Source: Tetracentron sinense (taxonomy: Eukaryota; Streptophyta; Magnoliopsida; Trochodendrales; Trochodendraceae). Taken from it: a DNA stretch of 64,000 nt. How positions within the stretch are numbered: the first letter of the stretch is position 1; each line of letters starts with the position of its first letter. A program made the position numbers and the translations under genes. This document shows positions 44,886-55,602 of the stretch, one piece after another. The notes beneath the pieces were generated by a model. That model was given only the letters and a program-made list of their open reading frames with translations, ran no database searches and was not told the DNA's origin. The stretch is taken from contig CM026565.1 in assembly GCA_015143295.1 (NCBI GenBank), positions 13,886,041 through 13,950,040 on the forward strand. Reading direction: 5' to 3'.

Positions 44886-46309
44886 TAGAAATTACTGTAG
44901 GGTTAAATAAACAAGGTACTAGGGTTTCAATAAATAAGTTTTCGAGCTACAGATTTAGGACTTCAAGGGTCTGAAACAAAGGGTGGACAAGTCTATAAAG
45001 TTGGTATAGATGTTGCTATGGACCTAAACCAAAAGTAGAAAATGAAAACAAGAAGAAAATATAGGATAAGATTGAGAACTGAGTCATTTAGTCCAAAACA
45101 TGAGTATTGGCGTCCGACCTTGGACCTCTAATTTGAGATTTGACTCACCAATCAACCGAAGTTGCTACACCTCCGAAATCAGCACCAATGCAGCTAAAAA
45201 GAAAGTTTATCCAACTCTAAGAATAAATGAACTACTCCATGGCCCATGCAAATGTGCTGAACAACATCTCTAAGCAACTCCCATTTAGACTCACACTATG
45301 ACTTACTAGCAAAATAACTGAGAACTTGGAATTAATGACTTTCCTAAACCTATCATGATTGTCAAAACAAATATGGAACTTATAGAAAAAGAAACTTGAG
45401 CACAAAAATAGTAATCCTGCCATGGATATGCATCTATCATAATTGGACATATACTCAAAATCGTATCCCAAATTGTGTAATCTTTCTATTGTTGGATAGC
45501 AAATCGAATAAGACCTCTAATGAAACCAAATTGCAGCATAGAAAAAGGCAACAAGTGAACTGACAGGATTGGATTTTTTTATCGGGAAAAGGTATATATA
45601 GATTGATTAAAAAAGAGAATAGTATAAAAAAGAAAGGAAACCATATGTGTACATGAGTGTGTGTGTTTAACCATTCAAACAAACAAAATCAAAGAGGGTT
45701 ATACTTACCCAGACTTGGATGGTTGGTCTAACCAATTTAGTCCCTCACTGGTTAGCATTGCTAACCTTGAGTCGATATAAGTTTCCTTCCGCTCACCAAG
45801 AGATAGGCTCTTTTGGTGAGATGGGTTATGTTTAGCCTCATGTGGACCGAGTGTGTGCGTGTGTTGGCCTATGTGAGTGTTTGTGTGTTTAACATTCAAC
45901 CAAAAAAAAACTTTTGAAGTAAAGTATTGATAACATTATTAATAAAACAATCAATCAACACTGTCCCAAACCCATATGACAAAAGTTCAACTTTCTAAAT
46001 TCATTTCTACATAGAACTAACTACTCCCATCTACCAAAAATGACAAAAGCACATTTTCCAAATAGAAACTCCATATATCTTGATAAAACAGCCCAAAGTT
46101 TATCAAAACATAAAGAAATCCATGAACTCGTCTGGTTTTCCTACCTGGGGAATACCTAACAATCCAACTCATCCAATACATTACTACTCATCAAATAACT
46201 CCGCACAAAATACAAACATGAAGAACCCACTTGATAAAACAATCCAAGTGCATGGAATTAAGAATCTTAACTATTTTAATTCCATTTCTAACAAAACTAC
46301 TTAGAAATC
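44886..46309. other. CACTA upstream/intron sequence, no recognisable gene
   Basis: The N-terminal part of a TNP2 gene would be expected here on the minus strand, but I recognise no such exon. Short frames (for example 45,232-45,682 on the minus strand) look like chance. Low-complexity GT-rich sequence occurs near 45,650-45,890. Confidence 0.45.
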
Positions 46310-46447
46310 ACAGGTTGAACTCAAGGAGAGTTCAATCTCACCCACATGTCCCTTTTTAACCCCTATTAACCATGGTTAAGATTCCCTAACCCTTAAAGTT
46401 TACCCATCTAACCTTGCTTGGTGTTTAGATTTTTATTTAGAAAAAAA
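46310..46447. repeat. Foldback repeat unit, left part
   Basis: Sequence such as GAGAGTTCAATCTCACCCAC, AACCCCTATTAACCATGG and ATCTAACCTTGCTTGG matches the second half of the tandem unit at 48,002-49,060. It breaks off exactly where the Helitron-like element 3 begins (46,448), and the missing continuation is found at 48,002. Confidence 0.7.
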
Positions 46448-48001
46448 CTAGTAAAGACCCCGTGCGATGCATACCAGTAATTCATTAGGGAAAAATAATT
46501 TGTAATGAAATTCAGCAAAATAAAAGCTAGTCAAGTTGCTAATGTTTCTGGGGTTATTTTATGAATAGTGGACCATATGTCTAGACAGTAATAATAAGAA
46601 ACATAAATATTTAATATTATCAATCCAATTGGGCAATTTGTTAGTATAAAGTTTTATAAGTGATTTTATTTCCGTTACACAATAAGTGTTTTTTTCTTGA
46701 ATCGAAATTAGATTGTGTTACTAAGAGTGAGTAGTTCTTAAAAAGGGAGGCATGGACTACAGGGCTGCACATTTGACTATGACTATGCGAATCATAATTA
46801 AATTAAGTTTTAAGGGAAACACGTGGCAAGAAAAGGGTAGCCACGCTCATTCTCACGTCATCGACACCGAGGAGGAGAGTTATATTCCATTCCACAATTC
46901 TATTATGGCAAGACAATGTTCCACATCATCGATCCAAGCAAAGACCAAAATTTCATCGTTAACCGTGATTACCCACCAGTAGCCAAATGTAGAGTTCATC
47001 GTATACCTTTTAACACCCGACACACCTTTATCTATGTTCGAGGTTAAATTGCTTAACCCTAGGATTAAAAAGGGAGGCATGGACAAATGAGGCTCTCACA
47101 TTTGACTACATAGTACATGGTCAAATGCGGCCCCATCAACTACTATTAACTCGGGTTAAATTTGTTTAACCTTATGGTTAAATTTTTTTATCACTAAAAA
47201 CCAAGTTTGGCAATTTAAATTTTAGGTTCATTTCTTAATGGCACCATGAAAACTTGTATTCGTAGTAGCAATTTAGTTATTAAGAATTTTTTAATAAATA
47301 AATAAATGTAAGATCTGTGATTGTTGGGCAGATTCCAGAAGCAAACTCACATATCTGACTCACACCGATGACATCTTGTGATCATCCAATTGAGTGAAAC
47401 GATTTGAGAATGGAAGAGACGGTTAGAGGCTGAGAGGAGAAAGATATAGATAGACCTATAGGTCGGGTTTTTCTTCCTTCGATGCTATTTTATGGAAAAC
47501 TGAGAAAAGTAAAACCCATAAATCTGAAAATATATTCTATCGAAAAATCAAAGTCGCAAAAACAATAAATTAGTGAGTGAAAAGGGTCAACGGTGGGTAC
47601 CTTCTTCTTGAAGAGAAAAGGGGGCACAGGATGGTATCATGTACAGAAAGATGGTTGGAGTGGTCGCACGGAAGGGTGTCGAGATATTTGACCGCATGGG
47701 ATGGTGTTGAGTAGAGAAAGATGGTTTGGAGATATTTGGAAGATGAAGGGTGATGAAAATAGGAGTAGTTATATCTTGTCTTTTAAGAGGTGTGAAGAAG
47801 ACGGAAAAAGTGTAATGTGAAGGGTTGCAAGCTAACGGGATAATAGGGTTTAGAGAGGCATGTAAGGACACAATTCTTCGACCACCTGCTCTTCCAAATT
47901 GTAACTCTTTAGGAGGAAAGAAATTGAAAGAGGGTTGGTTTTAACATGCCGACGTGGCTTCACCAATGAAGAGAAGGACATTTTGCCTTAGTATTAGGTA
48001 A
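46448..48001 (-). mobile_element. Helitron-like non-autonomous element 3, inserted in the foldback array
   Basis: On the minus strand the left edge ends TATGCATCGCACGGGGTC, then TTTA and CTAG, preceded on the plus strand by A. The hairpin is partly eroded but has the GTGC(A)TCGCAC look of many plant Helitron 3' ends. The right edge reads, on the minus strand, ACCTAATACTAAGGCAAAAT and ...GTCC, resembling plant Helitron 5' ends, though the starting TC is not clear. Removing it would bring the two halves of a foldback unit together. It holds no Rep/helicase gene; frames at 46,752-47,086 and 47,587-47,871 are short and unrecognised. Confidence 0.55.
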
Positions 48002-49060
48002 TTAACCGTGGAGTTGAATTTTCTTTACCCTAAGGTAAATGTTTTTTTTTTTTAAATCAAGGTTAGATTTTTAAACCCTAAGGGTTAGGGAATCTTAAAC
48101 ACTGTTAATAGGGGTTAAAGAGACACATGTTGACATGTGGGTGCGATTGACATATGGATCACAGTCAATTGCGATTCACCTCAGGGAAAGTTCAATCACA
48201 GCCACAAGTCAATACGTGTCCCTATTAATTATGGTTAAGATTCCCAAACACTTCGGGTTTAACAATCTAACCTTGATTTTTAGAAAAAAAATTTAAACAT
48301 GGACCCTAAGGTTAGTTTTTTTAATATTTTTTAAGAACCAAGGTTAGATTGTTAAACCCTAAGGGTTAGGGAATCTTAAACACGGTTAATAGGGATTAAA
48401 GGGACACATGTTGACATGTGGGTGCGATTGACCTATGGATCACAACCAATTGTGATTGACCTCGGGGAAAGTTCAATCACACCCACAGGTCAACGCGTGT
48501 CGCTTTTAACCCCTATTTACTGTGGTTAAGATTCCCAAACCCATAAGGTTTAACAATCTAACCTTGATTTTTAGAAAGAAAAAAAAATTAAACATGGGGT
48601 TAAAATTTCTTAACCCTAAGGTTAAGTATTTAATATCTTTTAAAAACCAAGGTTAGATTGTTAAACCGTAAGGGTTAGGGAACCTTAAGCATGGTTAATA
48701 GGGGTTATAGGGACACATGCTGACATATGGGTACGATTGACCTATGGACCACAACCAATTGTGATTGACTTCGGGGAGAGTTCAATCACACCCACAGGTC
48801 AACACGTGTCCATTTTAACCCCTATTAACCATGGTTAACATTCTCAAACCCTTAGGGTTTAACAGTCTAACCTTGATTTTTAGAAAAACAATTAAACATG
48901 GGATTAAAATTTCTTAACCCTAAGGTTAATTTTTAAATATTTTTTTAAAACCAAGGTTAGATTGTTAAAACCTAGGGGGTTTGGTAATTTTAACCATGGT
49001 TAATAAGGATTAAAAGGGTTGTCAAGCATTTGAACTCTCCCGAGTTCAATCGCGATTGGC
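48002..49060. repeat. Tandem foldback array, units of about 300 bp
   Basis: Three full units (starting near 48,050, 48,345 and 48,650) and two partial ones follow in tandem. Each unit is itself a near palindrome. One arm has CAAGGTTAGATTGTTAAACC, AAGGGTTAGGGAATCTTAA and ACACATGTTGACATGTGGGT. The other has ACCCACAGGTCAACACGTGT, TTAAGATTCCCAAACCCTTA and ACAATCTAACCTTGATTTTT. The centre is CAACCAATTGTGATTGACC. There is no coding sequence. Units differ by scattered substitutions, so it is old. It could be a MITE family multiplied in tandem. Confidence 0.85.
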
Positions 49061-50254
49061 TGTGATCCTATCTCCTAAAAACTAAGTTTCCATTAAACAA
49101 ATCCAAACAACCTGGATGTCACCAAGAATTAGACCCATGAACTCTTCCGCCTCTATAGACAATGCATGATTGAGGCATGTTAACAAGACATCCTTTGAGA
49201 TTTTCACACATTAAAGATTTGATTTGGAGAATACCTCATTCGGTGAATGAATTCGGAAATTATTGAATGTAAAGAGAAAAAAACCCTCAATAATTAATAA
49301 TAAATTTAAGAGACTTGATGCCCTAGAAAAGTTACAAAGACCAATGAGGGATGAACATTGAAAAACGTAGTATAAATTTAACAAAATGGAGGTAGAATTC
49401 TTCCAAAAAAAGTCGAATTTGTTGGATTTTAACTAAAAATTGGGGGTTTCTGCTTTGGAGTCAGATTCAAAATGCTTGGCCTGCAACTCTCTAGAAATTT
49501 CATTCGCAACATCCTGAGACCAAGACAAATTAGTAACTGTGAGGAATTACAATCCCCACATGCTTACTGTATACTTTGCTCAGTCAATATAAAGTTAAAA
49601 ATTCTTATGTAACTCAAACATCATGGAAGATAAACCCTAAACCCTCTGATGCTTGCCCATACTCCACCACCACAAATGGAAACCAGAGAGAGGAAAATCA
49701 CTATTGCAGAAAAACACACTCTATTATTAGTTCAAACCAGTAAAAAAATAAGCCTAGAAATCATCTCAGACCACCAAATGCTGAAAGGAGAATAAATATC
49801 AGACGATTTAAGACCCAAAAAAGTAGAACTAAAAGGACTTAAACTAGATCGATTACCATCAACATCAACCAGTTATTCCACAAAAACCAAAAAATAGAAA
49901 GGATGAGAATGGAAAGAAGGAAAGAGAGAGAGAGACTCACCTGATGAGATGGAAGAAATGGAGACGGCAGCCGGGATTTGAGAGCTGAGAGCCAAGAGAA
50001 CCGAGCAAATATCAACGAGAGTTTGTGTGTTGAGAAAGCAGAAGAAAAGGAATGGTTTTAGAGATGGTTTCAATTGAAACTACTTAGAAGAGGAATTTCA
50101 CCAAACAAGACGTGGAATGAGTATTGTGCGGGAGCACGATACTCTTTAAACTCTCTTCAACCGTCGGATGCTAATTAATGGCTGTGATTAAAATGCTGAC
50201 CACAATAGTAGTAAGTGTAGGCGATTAGAACACCACTCGGACTCAAAAAAGATG
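49061..50254 (-). other. CACTA 5' region with possible leader exon
   Basis: For a minus-strand element this is the promoter-proximal part. The minus strand has a Ser- and Phe-rich open frame (50,073-49,873), and within it a good splice donor, CATCAG followed by GTGAGTCTCTCTC, at about 49,943. This would suit a 5' leader exon. I recognise no protein domain. The rest is AT-rich. Confidence 0.35.
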
Positions 50255-50381
50255 GACACTGACTGTGGTTTTTACCGAAAAATTTATACTACGGCTGGGA
50301 GCCATAGTTAATGTAACCACGGCTAAAATCCGTTGTTTTTCGCATTAATTTGTGTTGCTTTTTGCCCCTTTTCACGTAGTG
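50255..50381. repeat. CACTA right terminal repeat and subterminal motifs
   Basis: The end reads inward CACTACGTGAAAAGGGGC. Inside it are GACTGTGGTTTTTACCG, AACCACGGCTAAAATCCG and ACTACGGCTGGGAGCC, which are variants of the AACCACGG/CCGTGGTT words of the left end. There are fewer copies than at the left. Confidence 0.8.
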
Positions 50382-50890
50382 CTAGATTGTCTAGAATCCC
50401 TATTTTTTAGGAAGTTAGTTATATCCCTATTATTTAGGAATCCATTTTGGAAAAGGAAACTTAAATTAGAAGTTTTGTGAAAACAAACCTCTGGTGGATA
50501 AACTAGGAGTCTAAGAGATAAGTATCATTATTAAATAATGATCAAGATATGGATAAGATCCACTTTTATATATACTCCAAGCCAAAACCGTGTGGGGAGA
50601 GAATTCAGTATTATTCAATAATTTTTGTGAGCTATAGAGTGGAGCCCAAGGGATTTTCGTGAGCTAGGGTTTGGAACCCTAATGATTTTTGTGAGCTAGA
50701 GAGTCTACTCCATAATCTCATTCATCTCTTTGTTCTTCAAAAGCCAAGAAAAGATTTGAAAGCTTTGCGGAGATAACGAAGAGCGAGGATTGACCTTAAA
50801 ATATTTCTTCGAGAAATCTCTACAAAAAGTTCAGAAGTTCTATTGTTTAGTTCGTCACCAGTGAAAATCATTCACCGAGGTATTCTTCTT
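50382..50890 (+). other. LTR-like sequence right of the CACTA (possible R-U5 of an older copia LTR)
   Basis: No gene. A TATA-like TTTTATATATACTCC at about 50,560 is followed by a leader with three copies of TTTTTGTGAGCTAGAGAG or near (50,622-50,705). Together with 27,894-28,338 and 34,684-34,864 it may be one old LTR split by the two big insertions. This is inferred from composition only. Confidence 0.35.
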
Positions 50891-52380
50891 TCTTCAATAT
50901 AGTTAATATTAAATGTTTTCTATGATGTTAAGATCTTCGGGATCCAGTATTCCGTATAATTTTTTATCTAGATTCTCTTCAATCTTATCTCTAAAGGTTT
51001 GGAATTCGGGATTGGTGCAGATATTGCACCATCCAGTCGACTGGATGGTCCCATCCAGATGACTGGATAGGCCAGAAATATGGACTCTAGCCTCTATACA
51101 TTAACTCTTTAGATTGTACTCTTTGATCAATCCAAAGATCAATGGAAAAATATCTTATACCTTTTAAATGATCTTAAAAACATGTTTACCATATTTATAA
51201 ACAAAAGAAAAATGTTTTTGAATTGAATCAAAGTGCCAAAAGTATGAAAATCGGATGCGTACAAAAATTACACAATCCAGTCGATTAGAGGGTCCCATCC
51301 AGACGATTGGATAAGCCAAAAACACGATTTTGGCTTTTAACTATTTTTCCAATTCCTAAGCTCGCTCACGATCATCTAAATTGTTTTAATAATTATAAGA
51401 CAATGATTTTAATCTTCTAAAATGTATTTAAAATTATTTGGAAACCATTCGGATCTTTAAAAATCTTTAAAATGGATTTTGGGATGATTGGCATCATCTA
51501 AACGACTGGATGCTATCATCCAGATGACTGGATGAAAGTCTAGATTCAATGTCTGCACTGTGCGATCATCCAGACGACTAGATGCTTGTATCCAGTCAAC
51601 TGGATGACCCGTGATCATCATTAATGACTCCAATGGCTATATTTAAAATGGGAAGATCGCATTAAATGCATCTCCAACGGCCATAATTGTCTGGGATCTA
51701 TAAATAGAGATTAAATATGAATGATTTAGCAGGAATGCTGCAATCCAAATCGCCTGAATCTCACTCATCATTGTTCTAAGTGAAAAATCTCCAAAATCCT
51801 CATACTTTGTTTTCTGAGCTTTTCAACGCCCACTGTTGAGTGACTTTATTAGAAATCAGAGAGTGCTATTCAATTCAGATTCAGCTCATTTGAGGAGCTT
51901 TTCAAGAGTGTTATTAAACTCCAATCCAGCTCAATGTAGAATTATTTCGGATTGTTAAATCCAAAATCTTTCATTGTAAAAGAAAGTCAAGAATCTAAGA
52001 TTCTTGCAACTAAAGCTGCTGCTTCATTTTCAGCAAGAGAGGTTTGAGCTCTTGTGGTGTAAAGGCTCCATCTTGGCCTGAAGTAGGGATTGTAAGGGTT
52101 CTGTCTCGACTTGGAAGAGATGCTGTAACGGTTTGAACTTCACCTGGGAATAAGTCTGTGCGATTAAGGAATCATGGTGAATTCTCTAGCTAGAATAGCT
52201 TGAGGTGGGGAGTAGGCTGGATTTGCCAAACCTCGTGGACAAATCTTGGTGTTTGATTCTCTAACTCTAACTCCTTTAATTTCTGTATTGCTTTATTATT
52301 CTTAGTAGTTGTATAAATATCATTTCTGCATAAAAGACTTAGAGTATAAATTTTAAATCCGCCATATTCACCCCCCCCCC
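50891..52380 (+). mobile_element. LTR-like segment with palindrome pairs
   Basis: No coding sequence. The palindrome-pair array at 51,031-51,606, a TATA-like TCTATAAATAGAG at about 51,696, a leader with AATCTCACTCATCATTGTTC, and the end near CACCCCCCCCCCTTTAGGG (about 52,368-52,387) give the order U3, R and U5 as in long copia LTRs on the plus strand. I find no second copy and cannot fix the ends, so it may be a solo or truncated LTR. Confidence 0.45.
51031..51606. repeat. Paired palindromes ATCCAGTCGACTGGAT
   Basis: Four pairs occur: ATCCAGTCGACTGGAT and ATCCAGATGACTGGAT (51,031 and 51,053); AATCCAGTCGATTAGAG and ATCCAGACGATTGGAT (about 51,274 and 51,297); ATCTAAACGACTGGAT and ATCCAGATGACTGGAT (about 51,495 and 51,517); ATCCAGACGACTAGAT and ATCCAGTCAACTGGAT (about 51,568 and 51,590). 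Partners in each pair are 22-23 bp apart, start to start. Confidence 0.85.
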
Positions 52381-52892
52381 TTTAGGGTCAATACTTGGCC
52401 AACACACTCTCCTCCTTTCTGTTGCTCCCTTATTAAGTAGGGAAGGTAGACACGTTCAGAACGCCACATCGTTGTAGTTAGTGACTTAAGTACCGTGGGG
52501 ATCAATGAGGCATTGTCCGAATTGGGGTTTTCGCCATATCTTCTAACCAGACTACTGCCTAACGTATCAGGCGCAACTGTATTCATATTTTTAAAAGATG
52601 AATCCCGCCATAGGAAAAAAAAAATCAGCACATTATATATATTAGTTGTCAAATTTAGAACATATTAAACTTTGATTGTTAGCTTATTGTAAACAACTCA
52701 TTTGCAATAAATTTATGGGTGAATATGTCGGGTAGCGCACATGCCTCTCGGATAATAAAATCATGTAGACGTCCATTTCCTAAAAACATTAAAGTATGTT
52801 AGTGCATAGTTTAATATGCTAGTTTTAAAAAGAAATATCCGTAGAAAATCCCTCAATTGCCCAATTCTTGAACCAACGGGTAGGGGATGACA
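52381..52892. other. Unassigned sequence left of the Ty3 element
   Basis: A 94-codon frame on the minus strand (52,652-52,368) resembles no family I know. The rest is AT-rich with no gene or repeat. It ends TGACA before the LTR start. Confidence 0.45.
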
Positions 52893-53697
52893 TGTCGCGA
52901 CCCAAAACCCACCCTAGGAGTTAGAGTGAACTTTGGACGACTAATCATGGCTTACATGACTTGCTTGACAAACCAACCTGCAAAAACCCACAGAGCATAT
53001 ATACAATAGAGGATATAAACAGCGGAAACATACTCTAACATAGCACAGCGGAAGTCTAAACAAACCTCTATGTATACACGAATCCAAGTTTTCACAAAAG
53101 GAATCCAAAAGAAAGTGCGGACAGACCCGCCAAAATACATGGATATAATCACTCTTGCTCACCCACAGCTAATCCACTCAGAACCTAACACCACCTACTG
53201 ATAACCCTCTATGGGAGGTTCCTCAAAAGGCTCCTCGACGTACTCCTCTTCCACCCATGGACCAGGAGCACAAACATCAAATGGAGCAGCAACTCCCTCA
53301 GAACCTACCGACATAAGAAGTACGGCTGAGCATGGAATACTCAGCGGGTACCAAATACTAACCAATAGTCATAGCATAAAAATGGCAATACATAAATCAG
53401 GAGCAATTCATATATGTTAGACAGAAACAATTCATATCATACAAGGAAGTAAAGCAATTTATAATCATGCTTGTATTTCGTAGAAAGCCGATAAAACCTC
53501 TTGAAAACATCGTGCACTTGACTTGGCTTGAAATATTTTTCGTACTTGAAAGCTTGTCGTGTTTGTCTTACTTGATCTTGTCGAGCGTGTCGTACGTGTC
53601 ATGTCATGCATGTCATGCGTGCTTGCTTGTGATCATGTAACTTGTGAGATACACTTGTGAGATATCCTTGTGAGATGCGCTTGAGAGATGCCTTGAG

Positions 53698-53832
53698 AGG
53701 GAAGGGAGACCCTTCTTTATGCAATGCACTTGCGAGGGAAGGGAGACCCTTCTTCATGATATGTATGTACTTGCGAGGGAAGGGAGGCCCTTCTTCATGA
53801 TATGCACTTGTGAGTGAGGGGAGACCCCTCGT
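53698..53832. repeat. Hairpin array GAAGGG-AGA-CCCTTC in the left LTR
   Basis: GAAGGGAGACCCTTC stands at 53,701-53,715 and 53,738-53,752, GAAGGGAGGCCCTTC at 53,779-53,793 and GAGGGGAGACCCCTC at 53,816-53,830. In the last copy an A/T pair has become G/C on both arms. Just before it (53,641-53,690) are repeats of CTTGTGAGAT. The right LTR carries the same set at 61,441-61,570. Confidence 0.88.
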
Positions 53833-54749
53833 GGAATGTTGGTTCTTATTTTCTTGTGAAAAGCGAGGTAAAACATATCATAGGATATGTCCCACCTCTA
53901 ACCATGTTCTTGAAAACCTCGATAAATCATGTCATGCATGTCGTGCTCGTGGGAACCGTGTACATACTTGCATTTAAATTTAAATATGACATTTGGGTAA
54001 TTTCACAACACATATAACATCAATGATTGAGCAATGTAATATTCATATCATTTAGGGAAAGCAAGAAAACACACTATCATAGACCCTAACAATATTCATA
54101 ATTTATTAGGCATGCATTTCCTAATTTACAACTCATTTTATTCACCTTGGCATTTCATCAAACATGGTGAGTTCATTATTCATTATTCATTTAAACCTAA
54201 ATCATGCTTTTCTAGGTGAGTTTACTCACATCATAACTTGTATGTTCATTATTAGTACAATGCCCTTTCCCATTCATTCATCACATCATCCACACGGCAA
54301 CCATTCGCCAACATCCATCTCCATTCACCATTCACAACCATCCATCTCATAGCACATGTGTAAATGAAAGGAAATCAAAAGAAATAAAGGGAAAAGAGGA
54401 ACTATAACTAGGAGGGTAGTAAGAAGTACCGACCTTGATCAAGTGAGGAGGAAATCCCCCTTCCAAAAACAACCGTGAGTTGCTGCCCTAGGTTGAGGAG
54501 ATGCTCCTCACAAGTTTGTGCCTTGATCTTGAAGAAAAATGGGCTTGAGTGGAGTGTGGGTTCACAAACCCCTTGATTTCTCTCCAAAATGGAAACCCTA
54601 GGATGGAATCGCCTTCTCCCCTTTCTCCTATTCTCTCAAACTCTCTAAGTGTTGAATGATGCCCTAAAGGCTCGGGTTAAACTCTTAAGGTAAGAGTAAA
54701 CCGACAAAAAGACCATAATACCCTTACTGAAATTTCTGCAAAAACGCGA

Positions 54750-55200
54750 GTACTGAACACGTTGAGCTGTGAATAGTGCCAAACACGTTGTGCTGTGAAC
54801 AACGCTGAACACGTTGTGCTGTGAACAGTGCCGAACACGTTGTGCTGTGAATAGTGCCAAACACGTTGTGCTGTGAATAGTGCCAAACACGTTGTCCTGT
54901 GAATAGTGCCAAACACGTTGTGCTATGAATAGTGCTGAGCTCGTTGTCCGTTGTCTTATGTACAACGTACCCATTGTGAGCTGTACAACGTACTCGTTGT
55001 TTGATGTACAACGTACACGTTGTCTGCTGCATGACGTACCCGTTGTCTGTTGCACAACGGATGCACAACGTACACGTTGTGAGCTATACAACGTACTCGT
55101 TGTTTGCTGTACAATGTACACGTTGTCTGCTGCACGACGTACCCGTTGTCTGTTGCACAATGGATGCACAACGTACACGTTATCAGAGTACGTTGTCTAT
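54750..55200. repeat. Palindrome array ACAACGTACACGTTGT in the left LTR
   Basis: The left part (about 54,752-54,945) is a 26-bp tandem repeat built on CACGTTGTGCTGTGAA and TAGTGCC. The right part (about 54,946-55,200) alternates ACAACGTAC with CGTTGT to give palindromes such as ACAACGTACACGTTGT and ACAACGTACTCGTTGT, separated by TCTGCTGCACGACGTACC-type spacers. It is bounded by GCAAAAACGCGAGTACTG on the left and, after a spacer, TTTTGGCCATATCTTTTGAC on the right. Confidence 0.9.
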
Positions 55201-55501
55201 GCGTTGTCTGTGCCTTATCAGAGCACGTTGTCAGAGCTACGTCCTTAGTGCCTTCCGAGCTACGTCCTTAGTGCCTTCCGAGCTACGATTGCCTACAGGT
55301 CCAAACTGTTTTGGCCATATCTTTTGACTCGTTCGTCCGATTTTGACGATTCAACTTGCGTTGGGTTCGTACTTCGAAAATGAACATTTCTGACATTTCG
55401 AAATTTCTAATTTCTTCCTTATTTATTAATTATACCTCTTTAATGGTAAAATGGCAACGAAAGTGTCATGCATTAAATGTGAAAAGGTCCGGGGTTCTAC
55501 A

Positions 55502-55515
55502 TCCTCCCCCCCTTA
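55502..55515 (-). other. Polypurine tract of the Ty3/gypsy element
   Basis: The minus strand reads AAGGGGGGGGAGGA directly before the TG of the 3' LTR. Confidence 0.85.
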
Positions 55516-55602
55516 CAAAAATTTCATCCTCGAAATTTAGACGCTACTTGCATTACAAACCAAAAAGAAAATTACAAGTCATATACAAACTTATACAAAA
55601 AC

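Larger units (their letters stand above)
34865..50381 (-). mobile_element. CACTA (En/Spm) DNA transposon, 15.5 kb, with nested insertions
   Basis: The left end is CACTACGTCAAAAGTCGG and the right end, read inward, is CACTACGTGAAAAGGGGC, so the terminal repeats share CACTACGT-x-AAAA. Both ends have subterminal repeats. On the minus strand the interior holds a TNP2-type transposase, a DUF4216 part, and a Ptta/En-Spm (Transposase_24) gene, the standard set for plant CACTA elements. Helitron-like elements at 35,945-36,684, 40,218-41,470 and 46,448-48,001, and a LINE tail at about 44,310-44,560, are inserted. The 3-bp target duplication is not seen: the left flank is ATC and the right flank CTA. 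The genes are broken, so this copy is not autonomous now. Confidence 0.9.
52893..55501 (-). repeat. 3' LTR of the Ty3/gypsy element (left copy, 2.6 kb)
   Basis: It runs from TGTCGCGACCCAAAACCC to AGGTCCGGGGTTCTACA. Conserved blocks shared with the solo LTRs are the outer edge with CCTAGGAGTTAGAG, the hairpin block GCTGAG...CTCAGC around 53,324-53,344, the CTTGATCAAGTGAGGAG block near 54,435, and the block TTTTGGCCATATCTTTTGAC near 55,310. Hairpin and palindrome arrays are listed separately. No gene lies inside; open frames come from the arrays. Confidence 0.95.

Noticed and set aside
45700-45900. Possible SINE or tRNA-like segment
   Set aside because: No A-box/B-box pair or tail that I could support.
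52368-52652. 94-codon minus-strand frame near the LTR-like segment
   Set aside because: No recognisable domain and ends in a poly-C/G run; treated as chance.
54645-55327. Open frames with repeating peptides (RQRVRC, TTCLALFTAQRV) on both strands
   Set aside because: They are translations of the ACAACGT palindrome array in the LTR; the same occurs at 62,463-62,994.
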